From the NCBI GenBank assembly GCA_014872785.1, contig WKFJ01000016.1, positions 56,221 to 120,220 of the forward strand: a stretch of DNA of 64,000 nucleotides. Direction: 5' to 3'. The notes beneath the pieces are model-generated. The model saw nothing but the letters and a program-made list of their open reading frames with translations, was not told the DNA's origin and did no database searches. The DNA is from Alteromonadaceae bacterium. Its GTDB lineage: Bacteria > Pseudomonadota > Gammaproteobacteria > Enterobacterales > Alteromonadaceae. The position numbers were made by a program, and so were the translations under genes. Below are positions 1 through 9,802 of the stretch, in pieces; the stretch's first letter is position 1; the number at the start of each line of letters is the position of its first letter.

Positions 1-83
1 TCATCCGCAAACACACAACCAAGCAATAACAACAAACCATAAATAACTGTATATATAATCAGTATAATGGTGTGTATTTAATA

Positions 84-108
84 GTCAATATGCTTGTTGC
101 ATATTGAC
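84..108 (-). terminator. Candidate terminator hairpin after the tat/diguanylate cyclase operon
   Basis: A perfect 10-bp inverted repeat (GTCAATATGC, 5-nt loop, GCATATTGAC) lies about 20 bases beyond the stop of the diguanylate cyclase gene. The stretch after it on the minus strand is AT-rich but is not a clean T-run, so it may be a weak terminator or an mRNA-end hairpin. The remaining bases of 1-126 show no gene. Confidence 0.45.
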
Positions 109-126
109 GCACACAAATCATGATAT

Positions 127-2022
127 TTAACCTTGTGCTAACGGTTCTTGAAAGGTAATACGATTTCGCCCGTCATTTTTCGATTGATATAGTGCCTTAT
201 CTGCCGCATCTAACAACAGATGTTGGTCATCATCTGAACTAATAACTTTGCTGGAATAGCCCACACTAATGGTAGCTGGCAACTCGCCGGCACTATACAC
301 CAACGGCGTTTGAGCAATATGCGCTCTTATCTTTTCCAATATGGTTTGCGCACCATCTACCGATGTGTTCGGCATTAAAATAACAAACTCTTCGCCCCCA
401 TAGCGACAAACTTCGTCACTTGGACGTTTCAAAAATGACTGAATAACCCCTGCGATGTTTTTCAAACACTCATCACCTACGATGTGGCCATATTCATCAT
501 TGACTGATTTGAAGTGGTCGATGTCGATCATCGCAACCGCGAGACTGGTCTGTTCTCGTCGACTTCGTCGTGCTTCTGCCAAATACTTTTTATCAAAGTA
601 GCGACGGTTGCGAATGCCAGTAAGGGCATCCATGGTGTTCTTTTCTTCTAATTCACGATTCGAATCGGCTAATTCGCGAAGTGCCACTTGCAGCTCCAGC
701 GTGCGCTCTTGTACTTTGTATTCAAGCTCTTCGTTTGCCTGCAATTGGGTCGCAATAACCTCTTCTTTCGCCGCGGTTATTTGCTTTTCTTGATCAAGCG
801 CCGTCTCTCGCGCTCTTAATAACTCTTTGGATTGTTGGCTAAAATTCTGCGCTAGCAGTAGTGCCAATAGAATAGTTTCAATAGTGGCACCCAGCATCAA
901 CAAATATGGGGTGGTAAGCTCTAATCTCAATACACCTAATTGCCCTAAACTTGCCATAGTGACCGTGGCACTTAAGGTTATCCAGGCCATAAAATAGAGT
1001 GAGCTAATTTGCACACCTTGTCCGCGAAGCCACATTCCCAGACCAAATAAAATCAACATCACGACAATAATGCTGACTAGAAAAAACTGCACGATGTCGT
1101 AATTATCCTGCAAGCCGCCAAGTGCGATGGCCGTTAAAAACGACAGCGCTAGTAGTTTCAAGCCCCAATCTACCTTTGGGAATCGCTCAGTGATGTTCAG
1201 CAATTGCCGCATGAACAAAATGGCAAAAAACAGACTGCTGCTGGTAAATATCGCGGTGCTGTGGTTTTGCATCCAAGTACTGTTTGGCCATAAGTACTTA
1301 AATCCGAGCCCAAGTAGACTCATTAATAAAAGCGCAACCGAAAGCGCATAGCCACAATACCAAAGGAAATTCACCGAACGGCTGAATATGAAGAAGAAGA
1401 AATTACTCAGCGTCATGGCAAACATGAAGCCCAAAAACAGACCGATGATAAGGCTTTGCTCTGTACCGTGCACCAGGTAATTGGATTGTTTCCACAACCT
1501 GATAGGAACCTTGTATTGACCATTCCCGTCTACACGCAACAACACCGTAACATTGTTCTGAGTACTCGCAGGGACAGGAAATAAAAACTGTTCGGTGGCG
1601 AGTGCGCGCGTGCGAAAAGCGAACCTATCACCGGTGCGATAGTTACTCAGCAGTGTTTCACCTTCAAAGAACCAAATATCCACATTGTTGAGCGCAGGGT
1701 TGTATATCTCTAATAACCACTGCTCCATTAAACTGAGATTTTGCAGGGGGAATTTAAGCCAGACAGCGCGTTCAGGTTGCAGAAATAATAGGGATTCGGT
1801 TTGCTGAGCTCTCCATACACCTTTGGGTAACTGCAATGCAGCTTCTGCTGAGGTAATGGCCTCAGTTTCAACAATGTATTCAATGCCGCGGTCAATGGTG
1901 TTGTGAGGCGCAGACGAGCTTAATAGCGTCATAAAACGCGTACCTAAAAACAACGCAATCACAGCTGCTAATAGAATCAACCAAAAAGGCGTGTTGCCGC
2001 GTGTCACTGAACGTTCAAGCAT
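127..2022 (-). CDS. 7TMR-DISM diguanylate cyclase (GGDEF)
   Basis: A membrane-bound enzyme predicted to make cyclic di-GMP. It has one N-terminal membrane segment, a periplasmic domain of roughly 150 residues of the 7TMR-DISM type, about seven further membrane helices, a coiled coil, and a C-terminal GGDEF domain. The active site reads GGEEF and the product-inhibition RxxD motif (RPSD) sits five residues ahead of it, so the enzyme should be active and feedback-inhibited. I place the start at the ATG at 2022, which overlaps the tatD stop by 8 bases and puts the membrane anchor at the N terminus; an in-frame start at 2094 would add 24 residues inside tatD. The overlap implies translational coupling to tatD and the tat genes. 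The ligand of the periplasmic domain cannot be read from the sequence. Confidence 0.88.
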   Translation of the reverse strand: MLERSVTRGNTPFWLILLAAVIALFLGTRFMTLLSSSAPHNTIDRGIEYIVETEAITSAEAALQLPKGVWRAQQTESLLFLQPERAVWLKFPLQNLSLMEQWLLEIYNPALNNVDIWFFEGETLLSNYRTGDRFAFRTRALATEQFLFPVPASTQNNVTVLLRVDGNGQYKVPIRLWKQSNYLVHGTEQSLIIGLFLGFMFAMTLSNFFFFIFSRSVNFLWYCGYALSVALLLMSLLGLGFKYLWPNSTWMQNHSTAIFTSSSLFFAILFMRQLLNITERFPKVDWGLKLLALSFLTAIALGGLQDNYDIVQFFLVSIIVVMLILFGLGMWLRGQGVQISSLYFMAWITLSATVTMASLGQLGVLRLELTTPYLLMLGATIETILLALLLAQNFSQQSKELLRARETALDQEKQITAAKEEVIATQLQANEELEYKVQERTLELQVALRELADSNRELEEKNTMDALTGIRNRRYFDKKYLAEARRSRREQTSLAVAMIDIDHFKSVNDEYGHIVGDECLKNIAGVIQSFLKRPSDEVCRYGGEEFVILMPNTSVDGAQTILEKIRAHIAQTPLVYSAGELPATISVGYSSKVISSDDDQHLLLDAADKALYQSKNDGRNRITFQEPLAQG

Positions 2023-2797
2023 TAGTATTAAGTCCAAAAAGTTGATGGCTATTTCGCCAACTATTCTCGGCAATTGTTGTGCTGGAGACGACAAGTAATT
2101 CGGCTAAAACGTCGATGACGTATGATAAGTATTTGGGTTCGTTACGGCGCTTTTTACCAGGTACATTTTTAGGTACCAAATAAGGCGCATCAGTTTCCAC
2201 TAACAAACGCTCTAGAGGCAAATATTTAACCGCCTCACGCAAGGCATCACCGCGTTTTGGGTCGCATAACCAGCCTGTTATGCCAACGTATAAACCTAAA
2301 TCCAGATAAGCTTTTAGTTGGGCGGTATCACCAGTAAAACAATGCGCTACACCAAACGCGCGTGGAAATTGTTTCAACATGGCAATTTGCGTGTCAAAGG
2401 CATCACGTTCGTGCAGGAACAGTGGCATGTTGAACTCGCTGGCGAGCTGCAACTGAGCCTCAAATACTGATTTTTGCGCTTCCGGCGGTGAGAAATTGCG
2501 GTTGAAGTCCAAACCACATTCACCAACGGCGACTACATGTGGGTGTGAATACAGAGATTTAAGTTGTTCGGCAAAGTCGTTCTCGACATTGGCGGCATCA
2601 TGAGGATGCACCCCGGCAGTCGCATACACACCGTCGAATTGCTGGGTCAGCTTTGTCGCCGCCTGACTTTCATAGACATTGGTACCAGTGATAATCTGCT
2701 TAACTACACCCGCCGATCGAGCAGCGCCAACTACCTCAAACAAGTCTTCTTTAAACCTGCTGTTAGTAAGGTTGACGCCAATGTCACATAGCATCAT
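2015..2797 (-). CDS. tatD: TatD family metal-dependent DNase
   Basis: A 260-residue TIM-barrel metallohydrolase very similar in pattern to E. coli TatD: it opens with DIGVNLT, and carries GECGLDFNRN, the histidine motifs LHERD and HCFTG, and ETDAPYL near the C terminus. TatD proteins are Mg-dependent 3'-5' exonucleases and are not needed for Tat export although they are often encoded with it. The start ATG follows directly after the stop of the upstream exported-protein gene, and the 3' end overlaps the diguanylate cyclase start, so it is the fifth gene of the tat transcription unit. Confidence 0.93.
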   Translation of the reverse strand: MMLCDIGVNLTNSRFKEDLFEVVGAARSAGVVKQIITGTNVYESQAATKLTQQFDGVYATAGVHPHDAANVENDFAEQLKSLYSHPHVVAVGECGLDFNRNFSPPEAQKSVFEAQLQLASEFNMPLFLHERDAFDTQIAMLKQFPRAFGVAHCFTGDTAQLKAYLDLGLYVGITGWLCDPKRGDALREAVKYLPLERLLVETDAPYLVPKNVPGKKRRNEPKYLSYVIDVLAELLVVSSTTIAENSWRNSHQLFGLNTNA

Positions 2798-3319
2798 TTA
2801 CTTGCTGCGTTTCACTCTTGAACGACGCTTAGAATCTGCTTTTTTAATATAGAATGAACCCATCATCCCACGTTCGACTATCACTTCATCGCCTTCTTTT
2901 ATTTTGGCGTAGCCTTTTTCGGCTTCTTTCCAAACCTGCCCATTGTCTAGCGTGATAGTCATGCGCTTATAGGGGTTTAATTCTATCTTAAGCGCTATTG
3001 CGCGAATGGAATCAAACTCCGCTTCTTTTTGTATCTGAATATCCTTTTCAAATCCAAAGGCTTGCTCTTTAGTCAAGTTTTGCTCAACAGACTCAGCTCT
3101 GGTATCTGCGACTCTGGCGCGCTGCTGCTGACGAAGCTCAGGTAAATCAGAGTTTTGCAATCCATTGGCACGCTGTACTAACTTATCGTAACAAACTAGG
3201 CGTTTTAGCGAGTTATCAACTCTACTGCATTGTTTGAGGGCGTCTGAAAGTGTCTCTGCTTTGGCATCAAATGTAATCGAGGCCATTAGAAAAATTGTGA
3301 CGGAAGCAACCCATTTCAT
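2798..3319 (-). CDS. Small exported protein of unknown function
   Basis: A 173-residue protein with an N-terminal signal peptide (cleavage likely after DAKA). The mature N terminus has a Cys pair in the pattern [17 protein letters not shown], which recurs in small periplasmic proteins, including ones annotated near type VI secretion genes; the middle is a charged helical region rich in Gln, Glu and Arg, and the C terminus is a short beta-rich stretch ending in a very basic tail. The start ATG overlaps the tatC stop in an ATGA, so it is translated with the Tat translocase. No defined function is recognised. Confidence 0.75.
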   Translation of the reverse strand: MKWVASVTIFLMASITFDAKAETLSDALKQCSRVDNSLKRLVCYDKLVQRANGLQNSDLPELRQQQRARVADTRAESVEQNLTKEQAFGFEKDIQIQKEAEFDSIRAIALKIELNPYKRMTITLDNGQVWKEAEKGYAKIKEGDEVIVERGMMGSFYIKKADSKRRSRVKRSK

Positions 3320-4065
3320 ATTGTTGTTTGATCCTTTTGATTTTGTTCTTCATTCGACTTTGCGTATAGACCACCAAGCACCACTCCAAGTTCAAACAAC
3401 AACCACATTGGTACTGCTAACAAGGTTTGCGAGATAGGGTCTGGTGGCGTCATCAACATTCCTACCACGAATGCACCAACGATAATGTAGGGTCTTTTTT
3501 CGCGTAAAGATTGCGGCTCAGTGAATCCAGTCCAGCATAATAACACTATCGCTATAGGAATTTGAAATGAGATGCCGAAAGCAAAGAATAACTTTAGAAC
3601 AAAGTTTAAATAGCTGTTGATATCAGTGTTAATCACCACACCTTCGGGAGCAACCCCAACGAAAAATGGGAACGCCAGAGGGAAGATTACGAAATAAGCA
3701 AAGGCGATGCCCGCATAAAATAACAAGCTGCTGCTTATCATCAGTGGAGCGATCAGTTTTTTTTCATTGGCATACAAGCCTGGTGCGATAAACGCCCATA
3801 CTTGGTACAACACATAAGGAATGGCAATAAAAAATGACAGCACTAAGGTTAATTTATAAGGGGCGAAGAATGGCGATGCCACTTCGGTTGCGATCATCTG
3901 TGTGCCTTCAGGTAACGCCGCCATCAATGGCGCTGACATCAGCCCATACAAATCTTGGGCAAAATAGGCCAAACACAGGAAAACCACCAATACGCTTATC
4001 ACCGAGCGCAGCAACCTATTGCGCAGCTCCAGCAAGTGATCAAAAAGGGTTTGCGGTTCAGTCAT
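3316..4065 (-). CDS. tatC: Sec-independent protein translocase subunit TatC
   Basis: The 249-residue polytopic inner-membrane core of the Tat translocase, which binds twin-arginine signal peptides of folded proteins. It has the usual six membrane helices and family motifs: the N-terminal [12 protein letters not shown], the periplasmic PSFFAPYK-like loop ([10 protein letters not shown]), FAPGLY-like [12 protein letters not shown] and the C-terminal MTPPDPISQ. It overlaps tatB upstream by 8 bases and the small exported-protein gene downstream by 4, so the cluster is clearly one operon. Confidence 0.97.
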   Translation of the reverse strand: MTEPQTLFDHLLELRNRLLRSVISVLVVFLCLAYFAQDLYGLMSAPLMAALPEGTQMIATEVASPFFAPYKLTLVLSFFIAIPYVLYQVWAFIAPGLYANEKKLIAPLMISSSLLFYAGIAFAYFVIFPLAFPFFVGVAPEGVVINTDINSYLNFVLKLFFAFGISFQIPIAIVLLCWTGFTEPQSLREKRPYIIVGAFVVGMLMTPPDPISQTLLAVPMWLLFELGVVLGGLYAKSNEEQNQKDQTTI

Positions 4066-4363
4066 TATTCTTTTCGTAGGGTTTTTGTACTGATTGTGCG
4101 GCTGACTTCAGTTCGTCAACACTTTGTTGAACCTCGGGAGACAGATCTTTCATTTGCTGCGCTTCAGCTTTTTTCAGGTTCTCGTGCAGTTCCTGAATTC
4201 GCATCTGCTGCTCAATTTCAGTTTTAAAACCCGTTGCCATACTCTTGATATTGCGAATGGTTTTACTGGTCGTCCTAATGGCGCCCGGCAACTTTTCCGG
4301 CCCCAATACCACAAGCGCGATGACGCCAATAATCAGGAGTTCAAAAAAACCGATATCAAACAT
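4058..4363 (-). CDS. tatB: Tat translocase subunit TatB
   Basis: A 101-residue single-span protein beginning [20 protein letters not shown], the TatB N terminus, with the conserved Glu in the membrane segment and the GPEKLP hinge followed by an amphipathic helix and a charged, Gln-rich tail. It forms the substrate receptor complex with TatC. Its length is shorter than E. coli TatB (171 residues), mostly in the variable tail. It lies 18 bases downstream of tatA. Confidence 0.96.
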   Translation of the reverse strand: MFDIGFFELLIIGVIALVVLGPEKLPGAIRTTSKTIRNIKSMATGFKTEIEQQMRIQELHENLKKAEAQQMKDLSPEVQQSVDELKSAAQSVQKPYEKNND

Positions 4364-4381
4364 TAAATCAGCCTTACAAGA

Positions 4382-4615
4382 TTACTCTGAGTGAGTTTTT
4401 GATTTAGTTGAATCAGTTTGTTCTTGCGTCTGGTGCTCTACGTTTTTCTTCTCGGCAAAATCAGCATCGGCTTTGTTGTCATCAGACACTGCATTTTTGA
4501 ATCCCTTTACAGCCGAACCCAAGTCACTTCCCAAACCTTTTAATTTCTTGGTTCCAAACAACAAAACAACAATTACTAAAATAATTAATAGTTGCCACAA
4601 ACTAATACCACCCAT
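4382..4615 (-). CDS. tatA: Tat translocase pore subunit TatA
   Basis: A 77-residue protein with the TatA signature: [21 protein letters not shown], then the [14 protein letters not shown] hinge and amphipathic helix, and a short acidic tail. TatA oligomers form the transient translocation pathway. The start is supported by an AAGGAG ribosome site 8 bases upstream. It is the first gene of the operon; a TATAAT-like -10 hexamer is visible on the minus strand at 4647-4652, but I do not see a convincing -35. Confidence 0.96.
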   Translation of the reverse strand: MGGISLWQLLIILVIVVLLFGTKKLKGLGSDLGSAVKGFKNAVSDDNKADADFAEKKNVEHQTQEQTDSTKSKTHSE

Positions 4616-4810
4616 GAAACTAACTCCTTAAGAAATTTCTGTGCCCATTATAACGACCTTAATCAAAACGTCACTGGATTTGATTAAGTCGCAATCTTTG
4701 TTCAATCTTAACGTAAAGGTGCACTAGTTTAATCCAAAGTATTATTACTTTTATGACGTTAAGTTGTTAAATGTGTATCTGTGATAATACCTATAAGGAG
4801 GTATCTGTTT

Positions 4811-5773
4811 TTGCGTAATCTGCTGATAATGAGCGTTTTACTGTTTCAAGTTGTTGCGCCAACCGCCTTGGCTAGTTCAACTCGCGCAGAAAACTCCACA
4901 GCAGAGACCGATGATGTACAAGAGTGGCTGTGGTATGACGATCTTTATGTGCAAATTTCAGACTCAGTAAACATTACCGCTAATTGGCTTGATGACTTCT
5001 TTGACAATGAAGACTTCAACACTGAAGAACCCGCAACAGGTGGTGCCAGAATTTCACTCGGGTGGGAACCGCGATCTCGCGATTTGATGGAGTTTGAGTC
5101 AAAAGTTCGCATTCGCGTGAAATTACCCAAATTAAAAAACAGGGTGGACGTCGTATTTAGTGACTTCGACGAGGATCTCGAACGCGCGCCGGTAAAAGCA
5201 GCGCAAGATGAAATATTGGCCAATCAGAACAGGTTCAATCTGGCATTGCGCTGGACGAATAAGAAAAGCAAAAACGCTATCTGGTCAAATCGCATCGGCA
5301 TTGGTCGTAAAGCCAAGCCCTTTGCGCGCACTCGTTATGCGAAACGCGGTGACTTTAGTGAAAGTAATAGATACCGCTGGGAAACCTCGGCTTACTTCTA
5401 TCACAACGATGGATTTGGCACCCACTTTGGGTTGCAGTTAGAACAGGACTGGAACCAGCATTCGGTCATCAGATTGGATAACAACTTCTTTTTTCGAGAC
5501 GAATCTGATGATTGGCTATGGCAGCATAACCTCTATCAAATGTATCAACTAACGAGCTCATCAGCCTTGGTCACAGGGTTTTATCTAGAGGGTTTGTCAG
5601 AACCGAATTATCAGGTAAGAGAATACCTAGTAAGTACTCGCTGGCGTAAAAACGCGCTTCGAGAATGGCTCTACTTTGAGGTAGAGCCTTTTGTCTTGTG
5701 GCACCGGAGAGACGACTTTGATGCCTCCTACGGCGTAGCATTTAGAGTCGAAGGTTTTTTTGGCAAATACTAG
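4811..5773 (+). CDS. Putative outer-membrane beta-barrel protein
   Basis: An exported protein of about 320 residues that I do not recognise. It has a signal peptide ending in TALAS, an acidic stretch, then many alternating-hydrophobic strands rich in Trp, Tyr and Arg (for example WLYFEVEPFVLWHRR), and it ends with aromatic residues typical of barrel strands (FRVEGFFGKY). The start is unusual: a perfect AAGGAGG at 4795-4801 lies 9 bases before a TTG at 4811, which begins a normal signal peptide, whereas the upstream in-frame GTG at 4781 would place that ribosome site inside the gene. It is transcribed divergently from tatA. Confidence 0.72.
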   Translation: MRNLLIMSVLLFQVVAPTALASSTRAENSTAETDDVQEWLWYDDLYVQISDSVNITANWLDDFFDNEDFNTEEPATGGARISLGWEPRSRDLMEFESKVRIRVKLPKLKNRVDVVFSDFDEDLERAPVKAAQDEILANQNRFNLALRWTNKKSKNAIWSNRIGIGRKAKPFARTRYAKRGDFSESNRYRWETSAYFYHNDGFGTHFGLQLEQDWNQHSVIRLDNNFFFRDESDDWLWQHNLYQMYQLTSSSALVTGFYLEGLSEPNYQVREYLVSTRWRKNALREWLYFEVEPFVLWHRRDDFDASYGVAFRVEGFFGKY

Positions 5774-5788
5774 AGCCCATTGCTCTAG
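5770..5788. terminator. Hairpin between convergent genes
   Basis: A 7-bp inverted repeat CTAGAGC-ccatt-GCTCTAG overlaps the stop codon of the barrel gene and lies 12 bases from the end of the convergent membrane-protein gene. The following stretch is AT-rich without a long T-run, so termination is plausible but weakly supported. Confidence 0.4.
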
Positions 5789-5799
5789 ATTTACTTAAT

Positions 5800-6576
5800 T
5801 TAACCAAGCAAATTCTTGTTCACTTGGGCAGTCAAACTCGTTTGAGCATCTTGATCGGCAGGCTTATTAGCATCCATGTAAGCCAGCGAACCAATCGTTG
5901 TCACCATAATAAGTAACATGTAAATAACTATATTCCAGCTCATTGTTACAATCGTTTTCCAAATACCGGACACAATGGATACCTGAAAATAATCGGTGTA
6001 AAACCAAATAATATAAGGGACAGTAATAAGCGTTAATAGCCCCATAATATCCCCTTGGCGTGCCTCATAGGTGTCGGGAAAAATAAGCACTATTGGCAAG
6101 GCCAGTAATAAATAGATGGCAGTAGACATCCCATAAGCATAAAGCGCCACTTTATAGCATGTAATGCTATTTTGACCACTTGACGAAAATAGTTTACTCA
6201 TCAACCAAGCGGTGGGAACCAAGGAAATTAAGGTAACGAACATAATACTGTTATCGAGTAGATTCCCGGTAAACTCAGCACCTTGTTTTTCTGCATCTGT
6301 TAGTGTCGAACCTTTACCGGCTTCAAATCCTTCGACAAAATCCGCCGACATATCCATCCCCAGCAACGACGCGCACACTACATAAGCTGAGATAGTCAAC
6401 ACAGCAAAACGAAATGGATTTATGTATTGCCCTGATGCAGGATCGGCCAAGAAACCGCGGATGGTATTTCCAGGCGCAGTAGAAAGTCCCTTCAATGTGT
6501 TTAAAAAAGCACCATTAAATTCAGTAAAAGCCTCAACAACTGTCATGAGCATGCCTACATCATTCGACTTGGCCAT
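5800..6576 (-). CDS. DUF3667-like inner-membrane protein
   Basis: A protein of 258 residues with a short soluble N terminus followed by about five membrane helices. The region TAPGNTIRGFLADPASGQYINPFRF resembles the segment that precedes the membrane part of DUF3667-type proteins, where a proline-glycine run and YxNPF(R/K)F are conserved; no zinc-binding N-terminal motif is present. I place the start at 6576 because AAGGGAGG lies 5 bases upstream; the longer frame to 6618 has no ribosome site. The function is unknown. Confidence 0.7.
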   Translation of the reverse strand: MAKSNDVGMLMTVVEAFTEFNGAFLNTLKGLSTAPGNTIRGFLADPASGQYINPFRFAVLTISAYVVCASLLGMDMSADFVEGFEAGKGSTLTDAEKQGAEFTGNLLDNSIMFVTLISLVPTAWLMSKLFSSSGQNSITCYKVALYAYGMSTAIYLLLALPIVLIFPDTYEARQGDIMGLLTLITVPYIIWFYTDYFQVSIVSGIWKTIVTMSWNIVIYMLLIMVTTIGSLAYMDANKPADQDAQTSLTAQVNKNLLG

Positions 6577-6871
6577 GTAAACCTCCCTTAAAAACCCAAA
6601 TTCTCTACACAGCCTCACACTTGCTTTAACACTTTTGTTTCTAATATTTAGCCTAACTTTTCGACATTATTCTTTAGTGCAGTAAAGCAGCCTGACGTAG
6701 ACGAAAAAAAATATACGCTAGTTTAGGTTTTTTGTGCACTAAGAAATTCATACCACGGCTTTGTTACAATTTTACTTGGTCAATAAGCTATCAATTCCAT
6801 AAAACCAACTACACTTTTTAATAGCGAAGCATTTTTCGTCTATCGCTGTTGCAAGAAAGGGGCAAGGAATT
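6577..6871. other. Divergent intergenic region
   Basis: About 295 bases between the start of the DUF3667-like gene (minus) and the start of a response regulator gene (plus). It is AT-rich and presumably carries both promoters, but I see no clear hexamer pair, operator or RNA gene. Confidence 0.5.
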
Positions 6872-8104
6872 ATGGAATTATCTGTTTTACTAATCGATGA
6901 TGACCCGATTATTCACACATTGCTGGTTAACGCACTTCCAAAAAACATCACGTTACATGAAGCATTTGATGGCGATGAGGGTATAGAAAAAGCGACAGCA
7001 CTTCTGCCCGACATCATTTTGCTCGATGTAGAAATGCCGGGGCGCAATGGCTATGAAACTTGTGAAATTCTCAAAGCTCAATCAGAGACGAAACAAATCC
7101 CTGTCATTTTTTCTTCTTCGCTTGGTGAAATCAGGCACCGAATGCTGGGCTATGAAGCAGGTGCCGATGATTATCTGGTAAAGCCTTTTGCTATAGATGA
7201 ACTGTGCGCCAAACTGTTTTTACAACACAAACTACTGCAGGAACAAGTGGCATTGAATGAGCAAAAAATGCTCGCTCAATCAACAGCAATGAGTGCCATG
7301 ACCGCCAGCAGTGAGATGGGTAGGGTAATTCAATTTGTTGAGCTAACCTATGGAATGAACAACCCAGATACGCTAGCGAGCAAATTATTTGAATTACTCA
7401 ACACACTAGAGTTAAAAACCAGCGTACTGTTTTCACTGAACGATGGGGTTCTGTTGTACTCATCTAGCGGCACCACGTCTCCACTCGAATCGGAACTTTT
7501 GCAAAACTGTCACGAGCACGGCCGATTCATCGATTTCGGCTGTCGAACTATCATAAACTACCCAAAGATTTCGCTGTTAATTAAAAACATGCCGCTGGAT
7601 GACTTGGAAAAATACGGTCGCTACAAGGATCTATTTCCTGCAGTTTTGGGGGCAACTGACGCTAAGTTGCGCATGATGGAAACCGATTTCAAACTGAAAC
7701 AGCAAGCGGTGAACACAGACGTTGCCTTTAAAGCCATCAGAAAGCAGCTTTTCGGATTAGTCGAAGGTCAGCTGAAAACACAAGAGTCGACGCTTGGAGA
7801 ATTTCGGCAATTTCACGAAGAGTTTAATTGGGACTTAACAAAAATGGGCTTAGAAGAAAGCTTAGAAGCCTCCATCACCAGTCGTGTCGACACCATGCTC
7901 AACAGCGCAGAATCTATATTCGAGAAAAATATCTCTGACCAATCATCCACCTTAGAAGTACTAGATCATATGAAATCACTGACCAATCAACTAGAGGAGT
8001 TAATTGAGTCAGCGCAAGAAGAAGTCATGTTCGCTCAAGGTGAAGAAATCAGTTTAGAGGATTCGGAACAGAGTGGTTACGAAATGGATGTCGAGTTATT
8101 CTGA
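6872..8104 (+). CDS. Response regulator with unidentified output domain (paralogue A)
   Basis: A 410-residue protein with an N-terminal receiver domain (residues 1-125): acidic triad DDD at 9-11, phospho-acceptor Asp52 in LLDVEMPG, and KPF at the end of the domain, all canonical. A helical linker follows, then a conserved segment AMSAMTASSEMGRVIQFVE, a GAF-sized middle region and a long helical C terminus. It is not a known DNA-binding, enzymatic or ANTAR output. The protein at 11404-12522 has the same architecture and the same AMSA-SEMG segment, so the two are paralogues placed on either side of the ubi genes. The start has an AAGGA site close to the ATG. Confidence 0.85.
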   Translation: MELSVLLIDDDPIIHTLLVNALPKNITLHEAFDGDEGIEKATALLPDIILLDVEMPGRNGYETCEILKAQSETKQIPVIFSSSLGEIRHRMLGYEAGADDYLVKPFAIDELCAKLFLQHKLLQEQVALNEQKMLAQSTAMSAMTASSEMGRVIQFVELTYGMNNPDTLASKLFELLNTLELKTSVLFSLNDGVLLYSSSGTTSPLESELLQNCHEHGRFIDFGCRTIINYPKISLLIKNMPLDDLEKYGRYKDLFPAVLGATDAKLRMMETDFKLKQQAVNTDVAFKAIRKQLFGLVEGQLKTQESTLGEFRQFHEEFNWDLTKMGLEESLEASITSRVDTMLNSAESIFEKNISDQSSTLEVLDHMKSLTNQLEELIESAQEEVMFAQGEEISLEDSEQSGYEMDVELF

Positions 8105-8152
8105 GAAATCAGTACTTTGCAGTTTAAGTCAACAAGACGGAACTCAAGAGTC

Positions 8153-9787
8153 CTAAATGCGATACAGTTTAATAAACGCCTTTAACCAGCAACCAAAACC
8201 TAAGCCCGCGCATAAAACAATGCTCCAGGTGGGCAGCTGATACAATGGTAAGATGGCGGCGATAATCACAAATGCCGCACCTGATACCCCATAAACAATA
8301 CTTTTGGTACTCTCTCGGCGATGTAATAACTGTTGCTCGTGCCAATACTGATGCCTTTCCGGTAATTGCTTAACCTGTTTAAGCGTGTCAAAAACCAAAT
8401 CAGGGACTTCGGGAAACTTTTCAGTCCAGAAGGGTATATTGGCCTTAGCTTTGTTGAACATCGCGGTGAAACCCACTTGCTCACGCATCCAATCTTCTAA
8501 AAAGGGCTTAGCGGTTTCCCACAAATCCAATTGTGGGTAAAGCTGCCTTCCCAAACCTTCTACATAGAGCAGCGTTTTCTGCAGCAGCACCAGCTGTGGC
8601 TGCACTTCCATATCAAAACGCCTCGCGGTATTAAACAACTGCATCAACACATTACCAAAGGAGATTTCGGCAAGAGGCTTATGGAAAATGGGTTCACAGA
8701 CTGTGCGTATAGCTTGTTCGAATTCATCCACGTTTATATACGAGGGCACCCAACCAGAATCCACATGCAGTTCTGCAACTTTGCGATAGTCGCTGTTAAA
8801 AAAGGCAATGAAGTTTTCTGCTAGATAACGTTTGTCTTCGCGATTTAGCGTACCCACGATACCAAAATCAATAGCAATGTACTGAGGCGAGTCGAGGTGT
8901 CTATCGGCCACAAAAATATTGCCCGGGTGCATATCCGCATGAAAAAAGCTGTCTCTAAACACTTGCGTGAAGAAAACCGATACACCGCGTTCAGCTAGAA
9001 GCTTAATATTAGTGTTCTTCGCCTCTAGCTGCGCAATGTCAGCCACTGGAATGCCGCTAATACGCTCCATCACTAACACATTGGTACGGCAGTAATCGGC
9101 ATAAATTTTGGGAATGTAGAGTAATTCCGAATCTTGGAAATTCTCTCTTAATTTGACGCCGTTGGCTGACTCCCGCAGCAAATCCAGTTCATCAAATATG
9201 GTCTTTTTATATTCTTCCACCACTTCCACAGGACGCAGGCGTTTGCCATCGGGCAAGGCTTTTTGCACCAGCCAAGCTAACGAACGCATTAATTCAATAT
9301 CTGCGTATATGGTGTTCTCAATGTTGGGACGAATTACTTTTACGACGACAGGTTCATCTGTTTCTTTCAACATCGCGGTATGCACTTGGGCGATCGATGC
9401 GGACGCAAGAGGTTCAGGCGAGAAGTCTGTAAGAACCTCGTTTAAGTCTGCTACTCCCAACGCTTTTTTGACAATGTCATGTGCGATGACACCGTCAAAA
9501 GGTGCTACCTTGTCTTGCAATTTAGTGAGCTCATCGGCTATTTCAGGCGGCAATAAGTCTCGCCTAGTAGAGAGCATCTGCCCAAATTTCACTGACACTG
9601 GGCCAAGTGATTGTAAGGCTAGCCTTAATCGCTCACCCGCTGAAGCGTCTTTATGCTGATTGCGCAGCCAAAAAAAAGTTATGCGTAATAATCGGATATA
9701 CCAAGGTACAAAGCGCTTCGGTACTAAGTCGTCCAAGCCATAGCGCAGAACGGTTGCGACGATGGTATACACTCGAAATAGTTGCAC
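8153..9787 (-). CDS. ubiB: Ubiquinone biosynthesis kinase-like protein UbiB
   Basis: A 544-residue ABC1/ADCK/UbiB-family atypical kinase needed for coenzyme Q biosynthesis (E. coli UbiB 546 residues). Visible family features are the KxGQ motif [16 protein letters not shown], the Ala-rich nucleotide loop in [18 protein letters not shown], the catalytic [10 protein letters not shown], the DFG in IDFGIVG, and two C-terminal membrane helices. The start is a GTG preceded by AGAAGGA. It is the last gene of ubiE-ubiJ-ubiB, 15 bases after ubiJ. Confidence 0.97.
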   Translation of the reverse strand: MQLFRVYTIVATVLRYGLDDLVPKRFVPWYIRLLRITFFWLRNQHKDASAGERLRLALQSLGPVSVKFGQMLSTRRDLLPPEIADELTKLQDKVAPFDGVIAHDIVKKALGVADLNEVLTDFSPEPLASASIAQVHTAMLKETDEPVVVKVIRPNIENTIYADIELMRSLAWLVQKALPDGKRLRPVEVVEEYKKTIFDELDLLRESANGVKLRENFQDSELLYIPKIYADYCRTNVLVMERISGIPVADIAQLEAKNTNIKLLAERGVSVFFTQVFRDSFFHADMHPGNIFVADRHLDSPQYIAIDFGIVGTLNREDKRYLAENFIAFFNSDYRKVAELHVDSGWVPSYINVDEFEQAIRTVCEPIFHKPLAEISFGNVLMQLFNTARRFDMEVQPQLVLLQKTLLYVEGLGRQLYPQLDLWETAKPFLEDWMREQVGFTAMFNKAKANIPFWTEKFPEVPDLVFDTLKQVKQLPERHQYWHEQQLLHRRESTKSIVYGVSGAAFVIIAAILPLYQLPTWSIVLCAGLGFGCWLKAFIKLYRI

Positions 9788-9802
9788 CAGGTTAAATCCT
9801 TC

